This document shows, one piece after another, positions 1 through 11,129 of a DNA stretch of 64,000 nt. A program made the translations under genes and the position numbers. The stretch is taken from NCBI GenBank assembly GCA_025667525.1, contig CM046876.1, positions 22,159,224 through 22,223,223 of the forward strand. The letters run 5' to 3'. A model generated the notes under the pieces. That model was not told the DNA's origin. It did not search any database and worked only from the letters and a program-made list of their open reading frames with translations. Positions within the stretch are counted from its first letter, which is position 1, and each line of letters starts with the position of its first letter. The DNA comes from Glebionis coronaria (lineage: Eukaryota > Streptophyta > Magnoliopsida > Asterales > Asteraceae).

Positions 1-548
1 TAACTACGTACTTAATTAATATTATACGATTAATATCGTCATGTACAAGTAATTAAACACGAACATTTAATTATAACACGAATATACGAACACACGAGCA
101 TGTAAATTTAAAACACGGGAAAACTCCGGGTTTTCCCTTGTGGGCTCTATTTGTCGCGACACCAAGAGAGAAACGGGCCAAGCCCACTTTGATTTTAGTA
201 ATAAACAAAATGGAATAAACCTTTTTCACTTTACAGAGTTTTCAAGAAAAATAAAAAAAACCCTAATCGTTTTTCTCTCTCGTGTGGCCGGCGGCAACAT
301 CAACACCAAGAGTTGTTTGATTTGATTTTTTTCTAATTGAATCCAAGATCGTGTTCGTGTTATTGTCCTCTAATCTTTTCACGCATTCGATAATCCGTGA
401 ACCCTTTTGTTATTATTCTTTTATTTAATTAATAAGCACATGAACATGAATTAAATAAAAACTAGCATGAAAAACAAGTCATGTGATCAAGGGGGGTAAA
501 AATTAAGGGTTTGTTCGGGTTTGGTTGTTCTGCCGACACACAAATTGA
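1..548. other. 5' flank, no gene seen
   Basis: AT-rich plant intergenic DNA up to the target duplication of the large LTR element. Short ORFs here have no recognisable domain. The pre-insertion sequence resumes at 21,123, so 548 and 21,123 were neighbours before insertion apart from one copy of GAGCC. Confidence 0.6.
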
Positions 549-553
549 GAGCC

Positions 554-836
554 CGTTGGAAACTCACTTTATGTGACGACATTTAAGAATTCCCGTTAGT
601 TATCATAGTCACGCACATTTAGACTAGACTAGGTTCGTTGTAAAGTTTATGTTGTGTGTGTGACTATATATACCCCTCCTTAGCTTCCAAGGAGGGGTGT
701 TGATTGTCATTTGTTCATTTGGAGTACATTTACACTTTTACTTTCAACCTCTCTTCTCTCTCTCTAAGCCAACAATGGCTTCCACCACCATCTACCACCA
801 CATTAGACCACCGGATCCGATTTTAGCATTTCTACA
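554..836 (+). repeat. 5' LTR of the large element
   Basis: Starts CGTTGG where the 3' copy has TGTTGG, and ends TTCTACA. Directly preceded by GAGCC (549-553). It contains a CTATATATACCCC TATA-like stretch near 664-677 followed by CT-rich sequence, the usual layout of a plant LTR promoter and leader. Confidence 0.9.
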
Positions 837-838
837 TT

Positions 839-851
839 TGGCATCAGAGCC
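839..851 (+). other. Primer binding site (initiator tRNA-Met)
   Basis: TGGCATCAGAGCC lies 3 bp after the 5' LTR. It differs by one transition from TGGTATCAGAGCC, the complement of the plant initiator tRNA-Met 3' end. It fixes the element on the + strand. Confidence 0.85.
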
Positions 852-2698
852 ACGGTTCCATCCTTGGATCGTGTTTATATATTCGATTTGGTGGTCTAAT
901 TTTTTCTTTATGTCTCGTTATATTATTTTCTGTCCATTTTGTCACAAATTTTTTGTCACGTCTTAATTTTTTGTCCATTCTGTCCAATATGTCACATGTT
1001 TTGGGGTCTCAATTTCATCATATCATGGTCTAAATATACAAATCTGGTCATTGTTTCTGGGTTTCTGTATTTCTTGTTTATGCAGATAGATAATGACAAA
1101 AGTGTTCAGATCCACCATTTTAGGTCCTTCAAAACCCTTTTCAGATTGGGTTTCCGACAGCCTTTCCGATTGGATATTCAGATTGAACATTCAGATTGAA
1201 CATTCAGATTGGTTATTCCGATGGGGGTGTATGTTTGATTCCGATGAGACCATATTCACAAAAACATTCTGATTACACCATATTCACAATCATTCCGATG
1301 ATGACTTAACAAACATTCCAATGGACTATTTTGAAAAATATTCCGATGGGATTGTCTTTTGACATTCCGATGGACTCTGTTTTTTAAAAATCTTGTGAAC
1401 CAAAAATGTGACCTAAAACAAAACCAACCCAACCGAGTCAACTCGGTAATTACCGAGTTGACTCAGTTCACTCACCGAGTCGACCCAAAATTAAATTCAA
1501 TCCCATCCAACCTTTTATCACCTCAACACCATAACTATCCTATCCCATCGTCTCCTGATCCCTAATCCAAACTAAGACTCGAACAGAACTAAATCATCTC
1601 AGATTCATTGGTTTTGTGTGTTATATGATTTATTCAAGATCTTTCAGATCAAGACTCACGAAAACCATAAAATCATCACTGAATCACAAATATCAAGGTT
1701 CACACCTTTATTAATATACGAATCTTTAAGAACGAATCATAACAAACTTGTTAGATTCAATCTTTGATTTGTTTTAATTAAACAAATGAGACATGCAATC
1801 AATTATTTCACCTACGCGAGACCTTCATTCGAAGATCTTGAAGCCAACTTGGTCTCTCTATCTTCGTGGGTTTCGTGATTCATGTATTAGTGAGATTGAT
1901 GATCTTTCTTTTTTTGTGAAAGATTGATAGATTATTGGGATGAGATTTGATGTATGATATGGTTTGAGAAATGGATGAGATTAGATAAGGTGCGACGGGG
2001 ATTTCGAGATTAGATAGATTAGTTTGGTGGCTGAGAGTTTTGAGAAAGAAAGAGGCGGATGATAACTTGAGGTATTAAATGTGAGATTGATGAAGATTAG
2101 TGTTGTTATTTGGATTGAGATGGTGGGTGGAGAGAAAAGGGGTGATAGGTTTGAGGTGATGTTGTGAGGGACGGAGGTTACAAGGAAGGGAGTAGTGAGA
2201 TATTTTGGGGCGGATTAATCTAGGATATGGATTATTGAGATGGCTGACCTAATTTTTTGGTTATTTATCCCACTTGCTACCGAGTATATTTCCATTCATG
2301 GGCCTCGGGTCTCTTTTTCCTTCATGGGCTCAGTTTATTTGGCAAAGAAATTGGGCTGTGGTGAATTTGTAAGTTGATTGATGGGCCGAATGATTCATTC
2401 ACAATATAAACGAATTTTTATTTCAAAATTAATTATTTTGAATAAAATTTTGTGAATATTGTCGGGATTTAAATGTGACAAGAATTTATTTTGACGAGAC
2501 CAAGAAAAAATGGGCGATTTTTTAGTGGCTACAGATTTTGTTTGATCGGGTATTAATTACGTGACGTTGAAGACGGATTTTTCGAAGGCGTGTTTTTATT
2601 TTATCTTTTAATAGATAATTTGCTAGTGCTTAATCTTAGAATGAAGACTTGGTTATCTGGTTTCCGGGTTCGGGGTGGATGGTTGATGACTCGGATAA
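852..2698 (+). other. Untranslated leader of the large element, with short ATTC-type repeats
   Basis: About 1.8 kb without a credible ORF. From about 1,140 to 1,380 short units of the type ATTCAGATTG and ATTCCGATGG recur. They resemble the TTCCGA arrays at 10,064-10,310 and 12,354-12,865. GA-rich sequence follows from about 1,900 to 2,230. The stretch ends at the CTATC target site of the nested element. Confidence 0.5.
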
Positions 2699-2703
2699 CT
2701 ATC

Positions 2704-3027
2704 TGAAGGTCTACGTTTTCTTAAGATTTGGTAATTAATGGATTGATCTATTGATTAGAATGGTGGAGATGGGGAAGAAGGAGATGAGGTGTAGAGAGAG
2801 AAAGGAGAGAAAAGAAAAGTAGAGAGAGAAAGTAATTAAGTAAAATGAAAAGTGTGAAATGAAAGAACTACCACCCCTCCTAACATGCTAGGAGGGGTAT
2901 ATATAGCTCACCCTACATGTGGGCTATATGGACTATATTTACTACAAACTGGATCACGAGCCTAACACATGAATATATCATTGGAGTGACCGATCCTTTC
3001 TAAATACGTTAAAACGTATTTCCAACA
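2704..3027 (-). repeat. 3' LTR of the nested element
   Basis: On the - strand it reads TGTTGGAAATACG to ACCTTCA, 324 bp. It matches 10,801-11,124 with only a handful of substitutions. CTATC flanks the outer end. Confidence 0.92.
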
Positions 3028-3040
3028 ATCTCCCCCTAAG
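3028..3040 (-). other. Polypurine tract of the nested element
   Basis: On the - strand CTTAGGGGGAGAT directly abuts the LTR start, the expected plus-strand primer position. Confidence 0.85.
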
Positions 3041-3155
3041 GGAGGTCACTCCAAGTTACAATGTCCTAAATAGTCTATAGCTCGTGATCTATGCTAATAA
3101 TGATGTGACCGAGACTTTCTTTGGAAAAACGTATTTCCAACAATCTCCCCCTAAG
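3041..3155 (-). repeat. Second PPT/LTR junction with truncated LTR piece
   Basis: A second copy of the tract plus TGTTGGAAATACG occurs about 115 bp internal to the true junction (LTR boundary at 3,142, tract 3,143-3,155). About 80 bp of LTR-like sequence follows it before the outer tract. This looks like a partial duplicate of the 3' junction. Confidence 0.7.
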
Positions 3156-5790
3156 GGAGGTCACACCATTTTACAAAATCTTAAACCTAGCATCTATGCT
3201 TGAGTCTTCGATCTTGTTCTTGTGAATATGCTTTATGTGATCTTTGACTTTAGTCTTGAGCATGTTTCCTTGCCTTGACCTTGTGCATTCATCACTTGTG
3301 AAATTTGCCTCTTCGTGACTTCATGTTCCACATACTTATACCTTTAAATTCTTGGAAGCTTCAGAGTTTGATACAGCGGAAGACTTGACCTTCAGACTTT
3401 CTTGAATTTGTTGAAGTACTAAGTGTATGTAGTACAAGCATGTGGTGACGACTTCTTCTGGATTATACACCGCAATGCCACCTTCTTGTTACGCTGCATA
3501 AGACAGTTAGCAACAAACCATATACACGGATGAAATGGCCTTGAACATTTCATTCTAATTCGGTAGCATTTTACCTCCGGTCGGTGAAGACCGTTGACGA
3601 TATTAAATATCGTACTTGTGGCAGGTAGTTTCAATAAAGAACCTCCTTGACAAGATTTCGCGGGTAAACCCGTTCTCTTTACTCGACCATCCAAAGCTGA
3701 CTGCGAACGTAAAGAGTGAATCATTTGGATAATATTATCCGCATGATTTGAAGCCGTCAATTCATGTTCCTGGAACAAGTGAAGTTCAATTAAGAACCGC
3801 ACCATCGTTGCTTTCCAGTTGTCACGAGCTTGATTCATATAGAATCTTGCAAGTTACCTACCAAGTGCTGTTTGATGTTAACACTAGAAGGATTTCCATT
3901 CGTCACTGCAAATACTTAATAGTATTACTCTGAATGTTCTGGCAAGATCACTAAGATATTGCGTAGAGGCCTGGAACGTGTTTAAATTCATTTAAGAGTT
4001 TAAACCACTGTTGCTTTCCAGTTATCACAAGTTTGATTCATAAAGAATCGCACAAGCACCTACCATGAGCTTTTTGACGTTCGCTCAAGAAGGATTTCCA
4101 TCTTCATTGTAAATACTTTCGTATTACTCGGATGTTCAGGCAAGATCATGAAGATTTTGCGTAGGACTCTTAAGAACTTTCTTACTTTTCACAGTGTGTG
4201 AAGAAGCAAGTAAATATGAAAGTGTGTCCTAATGAGATATTTGATGATCTCAAATGGCTCTAGACTCGATCGTGCATTTTGGATTTTAGTGATCGGAGGC
4301 TGGAGAGGAGTGCCACCTTTTCAATACCAATTTATTCGGAGTGAATAAATCAATAGATAATGTGTTGATCTCCGTGTGATTAAAACAAATACCTTTTGAG
4401 AGATATTTGAGTTAGCTGGGAAGGGTTGTGCATTGCATCACTGGGTCCATGATGTCTTTCTTCAATATCAAGAATCATTAAAAATGATCTCAATAGCATA
4501 TGAATTGACCCGGTTTCTGCCTAAGGTTGTAAGGAGGGCTTCTTTCTTTACACCCTTTATCTTTACAATTCTTTTTCATTCTTCAACCCCTTCAATGCTT
4601 ACCAATAGGTCATAACTAGCACCTTGTTGTGATTGTTCCAGTGCTAACTTAAGTATTTGGTCGACATTCAGCTACGTTCACAATATTTTTCCATCTTTCC
4701 TAAGGACTACTATTTCTAGCTATGGAATGTCCTTGGGAAGATTCCTCCGGTTCTAGAGAAATCATTGGACTTTAACCTATCCTACCATCCTTATGTCACC
4801 ACAATCTTCACCGTCGTGAATAGAGATGTTTTGGGTAAGTGTATGTCACCATGAAATCCATTTTGAAGTGCGAATCCATTTTGCTCCCCCTTAACATATG
4901 CCACGATATCCGAAAACATTTCGCACATGTCGGGATGAGCTAGCACGTTAAGTCAAACCATTTGTGATTAATCATTTCCCATATTAAATCACATTTTCTC
5001 CCCCATATTAAAAATATTAACCCAGTCGATGTTTTTAATATCAATTGATTTAATAGCTTTTTAAGAAAATTTGGGAAGAAAAATGCAAATCCAATTATCT
5101 TCATGAATTACACAAGCTCCCCCTCAAATTAATGAGGGTGTACTTGAAACGTAAATTAAATACCTTTTAAACACAAGTGTAAGGTATTTATCACGTGCAA
5201 AGATCATATATGATAATGAATTCACAATATTAGCAATTTACGAGGTTGGACCTGAATGATGGAGAACATCATATGAAAGAAGCACTTGGTTCTTGTTCAC
5301 GAATGTTGGTCTTCCTCGTAACTTCTGAAATTATCTTCCCCTTTACACCACATGGACAATTGATATCGTTGTCTTGACACCAACTTGTGAACTATGGCAC
5401 TTCCGGCATCGAAGATTCTGAATGCTGGACGATTGCTCCCCCTCAATTGTTGACCCGTGTTCTACTTAAAGAGCTGTAGTCATCGTTTGAGTAGTCGCAT
5501 CGTCTAGTATGTAGATATCAATTGCAACGAACTTCGGATTGTGGAGTTGATAACTTCGGATTCTGAAGTCAAAGCTTTCCGGTGAAATGCTTGACTTCAA
5601 AGTGAAAAGCGGGTTACTATCGGAAATAATAGCAAACCATATTGAACATGTTTTAAATCTTTTAAACTTCTGCTCGAACTTTATTTACAACCCCGTGTCA
5701 TTATTGAATGACATTTCTAGGTTCGTAAATATTACGATTCCAGAAGACATGCTCGTTTTATCAAAACGTTTTTGAACACACAATTTTGAA
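3156..5790 (-). other. Long 3' non-coding region of the nested element
   Basis: No sense ORF of note. About 3,156-4,800 is homologous, inverted, to 17,500-19,210 in the host element. About 5,400-5,780 is homologous to 11,190-11,680. A ~200-bp unit containing TTGCTTTCCAGTT is tandemly duplicated at about 3,770-3,970 and 3,971-4,180, and the + copy shows the same duplication. An antisense ORF is listed separately. Confidence 0.65.
4433..4615 (+). CDS. Conserved antisense ORF of the nested element (60 codons)
   Basis: This ORF runs opposite to the nested element. Its product begins MHHWVHDVFLQY, and nearly the whole sequence recurs at 17,538-17,864 antisense to the host element. The differences are a few substitutions and one residue missing here. 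The copy here stops after LTN-R-S, while the other runs 48 codons further. Both hold a hydrophobic segment (ASFFTPFIFTILFH, roughly residues 37-50) that might be a membrane segment. I recognise no family. Antisense ORFs are known in some plant LTR elements such as Grande. The likeness could simply reflect recent shared ancestry of the non-coding DNA, so coding status is uncertain. Confidence 0.3.
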   Translation: MHHWVHDVFLQYQESLKMISIAYELTRFLPKVVRRASFFTPFIFTILFHSSTPSMLTNRS

Positions 5791-5849
5791 AGATTTAGAA
5801 AAACCTTTTGAAAAATTCTTGAAAAATTGTGTTCAAAGTTTTGAAAACC

Positions 5850-6415
5850 AATTACTTGAGCTTAATATGTTGAATATCTTAAAGGCGAGCTCAAGTCCGA
5901 GAAGTTGTAAACTTCCCGTTGTTAAGGATAAGTTACCATCGGCGATAAACTTTCCTTTTATCTGAAGGACGAGTCCTAAGCTGACATTTACTTAGAAGTC
6001 GTTTTCATGAGCTTGAAAACTTTGACTGTTTTAACGGAAAGCTCATGACCGAGAAAGGTTAATTTCTCGTTTTGAGGAAAAGTTCTCTTATTTAAAAGAT
6101 ACACTTTCCTTTCTGAGCTTAAAACTTCGAATGTTTTAAGACAAGCTCATGACCGAGAAAATTGAATTTCTCGTTATGAGGATAAGTTTATCATTAATGA
6201 TAAACTTTCCTTTATTTGAAGTTCGAGTTACAGTCTGACATTTAACTGTAAGTCATTGTGCATGAGCTTAAAAACTTGGAATGTTTTCGATATAAGCTCA
6301 TGCCCGAGAAAAATTAATTTCTCGTTGTAAGGATAAGTTTACCATCGGCGATAAACTTTCCTTTCTTTGAAGTTCGAGTTATAGTCTGTGATGTGACTAT
6401 AAGTCCTCTGTTGCA
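5850..6415 (-). repeat. Tandem array of hairpin-forming units
   Basis: Four imperfect units of about 110-155 bp, each with palindromes of the GAGCTTA/TAAGCTC and AAGTTTA/TAAACTT type. The clearest, at 6,184-6,207, is a perfect 24-bp palindrome centred on ATTAAT. It lies just 3' of the gag-like region in element sense. Function unknown; structured RNA or a recombination relic are both possible. Confidence 0.6.
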
Positions 6416-6417
6416 GC

Positions 6418-7635
6418 TTAACCATGAATCCGCTGAGACATTTGTTTCTCTGATATCTGCTTCTTCAGCAACCAAACTCTAAGAGTGTCCTTAGTTGAAC
6501 GGTATACAATGATTGGACCGCTTCGTTCTTTTGGAACATCAACTTTGGTACCTGCATTCTCATTAGGAATTTGCTTGCTTTGACATGGGTTAGAGATATC
6601 TATTTTTGAAGCACGTGGGGGTTCACAGTTGGCTTTACTTGTGTCAGAGGAGACCTGAGTAGATGATTCACTTACCTTAGCTGGCAAACGTTTCCTTTTA
6701 TAGAAAATCTTAAGTTTAGGCTTAAGTGAAGTATCATCTTTATCAATTTCCTCCCTAGTAGTCTTAGTAGAATCGGAGACTATCCTAGTTAAAGGGCACT
6801 CGTTTTCTACAAGAGTGAAAGATCTACCAGTGGGGCGCCAATCTTTACCAAAGGGTTTGATTTTAGCTATCCACTGGGACATAATTCTAGCACGGGAGTT
6901 CACCTCATCAAGTAATTTCTTGACACACGAGTCATGATTTGCCGTAAAGACACATTTTCTACATGTTTTACAAGTAGCATATTTAATGTCCGAGTATTTC
7001 CTAGATGATTGATCGATGCTCCTAGGAGATGACATGCTACGGTTAGCAGTGTTGGGTAATCTAGAAGGCATCTGACTAGGTTGGACATTGCTATCTCTTA
7101 CATGTGTCTTTTGAATAGCTTCCCTTTGACCAAAATCATGACGCACATTAGTTGAACTAGTTCTAGACGTGTTCATTGAACTATTCTTAGAGAAACTAGG
7201 GGCAATCATGTGATGAGGTCTTGCTAAAGCTGATTTAGTCATATTAGGCCTAGTTGGTGGAGTGACTGTTCTAGAAATATGACCCAAATCAACTTGGAAG
7301 GCAAACCGCGGTCTCGAGGATTGTGGTCGCTCGGATCTAAATGCAGTAAGTTGTCTGACAATCGGTTGTCTGACGAACTGATTTGTAGGCGGTTTCCCCA
7401 AGATTGATGGTTTTTCAAGCTTAGTGTCCACACTAGGTCCTTTAGTTTTCCTCAATTCGTTTTTTAACGCAGCTATAGCAAAGACCTTTTCTTGAACTTG
7501 GGCTTTTAACGTTTCATTCTCTTTGAGCAATCTATCTTGGGATGCCAATTTAGACTCTAGTAACTGAATTTGTTTCAAAAGATTATCCTTTTCAGCTTTA
7601 GAATCTAAAAATTTTTGATCCAATTTCAAGAACAA
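6418..7635 (-). pseudogene. Gag-like protein, C-terminal part (frameshifted from the next entry)
   Basis: About 405 codons with no ATG at its apparent start. It continues the reading frame of 7,598-8,584 after a frameshift in the overlap. It opens with a coiled-coil-like stretch (SKAEKDNLLKQIQLLESKLA), followed by a basic, Ser/Asn/Arg-rich linker. Next is a cysteine motif, CKTCRKC then HDSC about ten residues later, near residue 220. A PTGRSFTL segment lies further on. These match, from memory, the gag/linker region upstream of protease in Asteraceae Copia polyproteins. Protease, integrase and reverse transcriptase, which should follow, are absent. The product would be a structural fragment at most. 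Assignment is by motif recall. Confidence 0.6.
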
Positions 7636-8584
7636 CGTTAGACTTTTCTAGTTTTTCAAAGTATGTTTCAAATTTTTCCGTTTTCTTAGAAAATTCAAGT
7701 TTGGCATCCTCAAGATCTTTTGATTGTTGAGCTACAATCGTTTTGAGCTCTCTAATCTTGGAATCAGAAGCAGTCAATGAAGCAGTTATAATAGAATTAT
7801 CATGATGTACTATAGTATTTTGAACACTTTCTCCCCCATTATGACTCACATCGGATGAATCAGAAGTGGTATTTCTATCACTCTTTTCCCTCCCATGTTT
7901 GTCATAATTAGGTTCAGAATGCTCAATATGCGGCATGTCATCAGCATATACATCATAAACAACATTACATTGTACCATGTTTGCAGGCTCTGCGTCATAA
8001 TTGGGTAAGGTGTCATGAAGAGAAATCTCGTGAACATTCCCTGACGTACCACTAGTATCATGTTGTCCTCCTAATTCCGTGCTCTTGCCATCGTTAGGCT
8101 CCAAGTTGTCAACCGTATGACCATTCTCCTCATCATACACTTGCTGAAGTTGTGATCTTTGATAAATCGAAGACGAGACCGATGTCATGAGTTTCAATAT
8201 TGTATCACGGAAAACTCGAAGCTCGGTATGTGTATCTCTAAGAAAACATTGGCAAATCACTGAACTTTCAGGCTTGATGATATTGAATTGGAGGAAAGGC
8301 GTGAGTTGTGTCACAAGAGCCTTATATGCAAGTGCCGATGCAGAGTGATTAAAGTTGTCACGGTTGAGTTGCTCGGCGAGTTGGGTCAAAGTGGTGAAAA
8401 TTGAGTCGATGAATATATGACGATCTTGACCAAAGATTGTCGCAAATTCGTTCCCTCCTTGAATCCCCGAAAGAGTGACAAGATGAGACTGAAGCATTTG
8501 AAATGAAGTAATGCCACTTTTCCTAACTTTGTTTTGCCTTAAATGCGATTCTCCCTTTTGACATGTCGAATCGAACGAATCCAT
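7598..8584 (-). pseudogene. Gag-like protein, N-terminal part
   Basis: 328 codons starting with an ATG at 8,584 (MDSFDSTCQKGESHLRQ). The first ~140 residues are mixed helical sequence. The middle (about 150-250) is acidic and Ser/His-rich. The end is a charged coiled coil (KTEKFETYFEKLEKSNVVLE) that runs on in another frame at 7,635. The joint pattern resembles the gag/linker of Asteraceae Copia elements, where one uninterrupted ORF is expected. A one-base shift near 7,600-7,635 therefore breaks the gene, unless the element uses programmed frameshifting. It would normally form the particle that packages element RNA. Confidence 0.55.
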
Positions 8585-10785
8585 TAAATATCGATTAAAA
8601 ATGACGTGGATGTAGTTGTTTTCGGGATTTTAGAATTCGTGAAAAAACGAAAGACCCGTAAATAACACTTAAAATTCCTCGATTGATGATATAAATGAAG
8701 CCCGTTACTTTGACTCGTCACGTTTGTCTTTAAATCCGGCCACAATAACGTTTAATCCGACAAATATTTTTCCACGTTAATTCTTTTTAAATACCCGCCT
8801 CAACACGATTTGCCAAAAAACTAACAAGTGACAAAATATACAAAATAAATTTAAAAAAAAAATAGAAAATAAAGTAAAATCTAATATTTGAAAATAAAAA
8901 ATAAAACAAACTTTTGTCACAAATAAAAAAAATTAATTTACCTAAAAAAGAAAATGAAATACTTTTTAAACTTTTAAAAATTCTAATATTTAAACTTTTG
9001 TCATAAAAAAAAATCTGATACGTGTGAAAACTTTCCACCCAAACCAAAACGTGGTCCAATCAAGTGCCTTCCACCGCCCACTCCACGTCTTTGTTTTCTC
9101 CGCCCAGAATATATACTCTTTTCTAACTTTCTCTCTCTCTCTCTCACAACTTCAAGTCTCCTCCGTCTCTTTCAACTCTCTTCCTCTGTTATCTCTCTCT
9201 CTCCCAATCAATCCCTCAAACACAAACTAATCTCAAATATCTCTAATTTCATCCAACTCAATCACCAAACCTCCATCTGTTGTTGTTATAAATCTCACAA
9301 CCACAAAATCTTGAGACCTCCGCCGTTGACCTCAACTCAATAATCCAAATTGGATCCAATACTTGACACCTTAAATCTATTAATTATCAATCCCCCTGAA
9401 GAGACTATGAAACGGCTGCAAGATCATTCTAAAATGGTCTCGGGTAGGTTAATTTTTATTGTTTTATGTGTGAGTCTTGATCTATCATCTGTCGCGTCCT
9501 TCTTGTCGTGAGTCTAGATAAAGTCTTCGAGTCTAGAGTCGTTTTGACAGTTGTGAGAGTTGTTTGAGTTTTGGTGAGGGAGTCGTGAGAAAGGTGTAAG
9601 GAGGGTGTGATTGGTTTTCTGATCAAATCGAATTTAGGAGATGATTATAACACACTTGTTATAAATCATTCTTGATTTCGAAAATAAATCAAGAAGTGTT
9701 CAACTTCTACAGAGATCTATGATGAGATAAAGTTCGTGTGTTTAGATCTTCATTGATCTTGGCATGCATGTGCAAACACGAAAAAGAAACTGAGATCTTG
9801 TGTATTGTTGACTTTTTTTAAAAAATGTGTCGAATGTTTTTAAGAGAATGAGAGAGTGATCGAGGTTGATTTGTGTTGTGAGGGTCGAGAGATGTGAGGG
9901 TGTTCGTCTAGGGTTGGTCAAGAGTGTTTTGAGATGAGACGAGGCTTAACAAAGATTTTGCCAGTCGAGGGTCTTTTTGTGAGAGTATGTGGGTCGTGAG
10001 GTCTTCGAGTGTGAGTTGTTTCCCGTTATGTTTGAATTGTCGAGTGAGGAGTCGGTCTATACGGAATAGTCTATTCGAAAAGGTCTATTTGGAAAGTCTA
10101 TTCGGAAAGTCTATTCGGAAAGTCTATTCGGAAAGTTGGCTATTCGGAAAGATTTCTATTCGGAAAAATGGGCTATTCGGAAAGATGGGCTATTCGGAAA
10201 AATTTACTATTCGGAAAGATTTTGCTATTCGGAAAAAATTGTTATTCGGAAAGTTTTTTTCTATGCGGAATGTCTAGCTATTCTGAATATTTGGCTACAC
10301 GGAATGTTCTGAAACGTTGATGAAGGACTGTTGGACAGCAAGACTATTACCAGAAACACCCAAATGATTGGACAAAAAAAGAAAAGAAAAAGAAAAAAAA
10401 ATGATTGACAGATTTGATAGGACAACTAAGTTAGAAAGAAACCCAGATTTATAAAACGTTTTGATAAAAATTGATGATTAAAAAAAATTGATGATTTAAT
10501 AACAATTGTAACATAAAAAACTTATAAAATAAAAACTAAAAGGTTAAAAAATTTAGAAAGAAAGGATTTTTAATAAAACAATTTAGAAAAGAAAAGGGTT
10601 TTAATTGATAAAGAAAATAAAGAAAATAAAAGAGATTGAAAGAGATTGAAACACGATCCAAAAATGAAAGAGATTGAAACACGATCTAAAAAAGAAATTG
10701 ATAAAGAAGATTAAGAAATTTTTTTTTAAAAAGATTTAAACACAAAATCAATAGATAAAAATATGCAAATCCTAAGATTTAACCT
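8585..10785 (-). other. Untranslated leader of the nested element
   Basis: About 2.2 kb between the primer site and the gag-like start, with no credible ORF. It includes an A/T-rich stretch (8,810-9,010), a CT-rich stretch (9,115-9,240), purine-rich sequence (10,370-10,740) and the repeat array listed below. Confidence 0.55.
10064..10310 (-). repeat. TTCCGAATAG-type short tandem array
   Basis: About 14 copies of CTATTCGGAAAGT-like units (13-22 bp) on the + strand. In element sense the core is TTCCGAATAG. The TTCCGA core is shared with the arrays at 1,140-1,380 and 12,354-12,865. Confidence 0.75.
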
Positions 10786-10798
10786 GGCTCTGATACCA
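10786..10798 (-). other. Primer binding site of the nested element
   Basis: On the - strand TGGTATCAGAGCC, the exact complement of the initiator tRNA-Met 3' end, lies 2 bp inside the LTR at 10,801. Confidence 0.92.
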
Positions 10799-10800
10799 AT

Positions 10801-11124
10801 TGAAGGTCTACGTTTTCTTAAGATTTGGTAATTAATAGATTGATCTATTGATTAGAATGGTGGAGATGGGGAAGAAGGAGATGAGGTGTAGAGAGAGAAA
10901 GGAGAGAAAAGAAAAGTAGAGAGAGAAAGTAATTAATTAATATGAAAAGTGTGAAATGAAAGAACCACCACCCCTCCTAACATGCTAGGAGGGGTATATA
11001 TAGCCCACCCTACATGTGGGCTATATGGACTATATTTACTACAAACTGGATCACGAGCCTAACACATGAATATATCATTGGAGTGACCGATCCTTTCTAA
11101 ATACGTTAAAACGTATTTCCAACA
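10801..11124 (-). repeat. 5' LTR of the nested element
   Basis: 324 bp, near-identical to 2,704-3,027. CTATC follows at 11,125-11,129. On the - strand it contains CTATATATACCCC, a TATA-like stretch, and CT-rich leader sequence. Confidence 0.92.
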
Positions 11125-11129
11125 CTATC

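Larger units (their letters stand above)
2704..11124 (-). mobile_element. Nested non-autonomous LTR retrotransposon, gag-like region only (8.4 kb)
   Basis: Near-identical 324-bp LTRs lie at 2,704-3,027 and 10,801-11,124. CTATC is repeated exactly at 2,699-2,703 and 11,125-11,129. The primer site is at 10,786-10,798 and the polypurine tract at 3,028-3,040, both reading on the - strand, so the element is opposite to its host. Internally it holds a leader, a frameshifted gag-like region, a hairpin-rich array and a long 3' non-coding region; no pol is seen. Its 3' region is homologous to that of the host element, so one relative has inserted into another. The few LTR differences suggest a recent insertion. 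Confidence 0.9.

Noticed and set aside
697..966. 89-codon + strand frame in the 5' LTR and leader
   Set aside because: Spans the LTR end and primer site; not a plausible gene.
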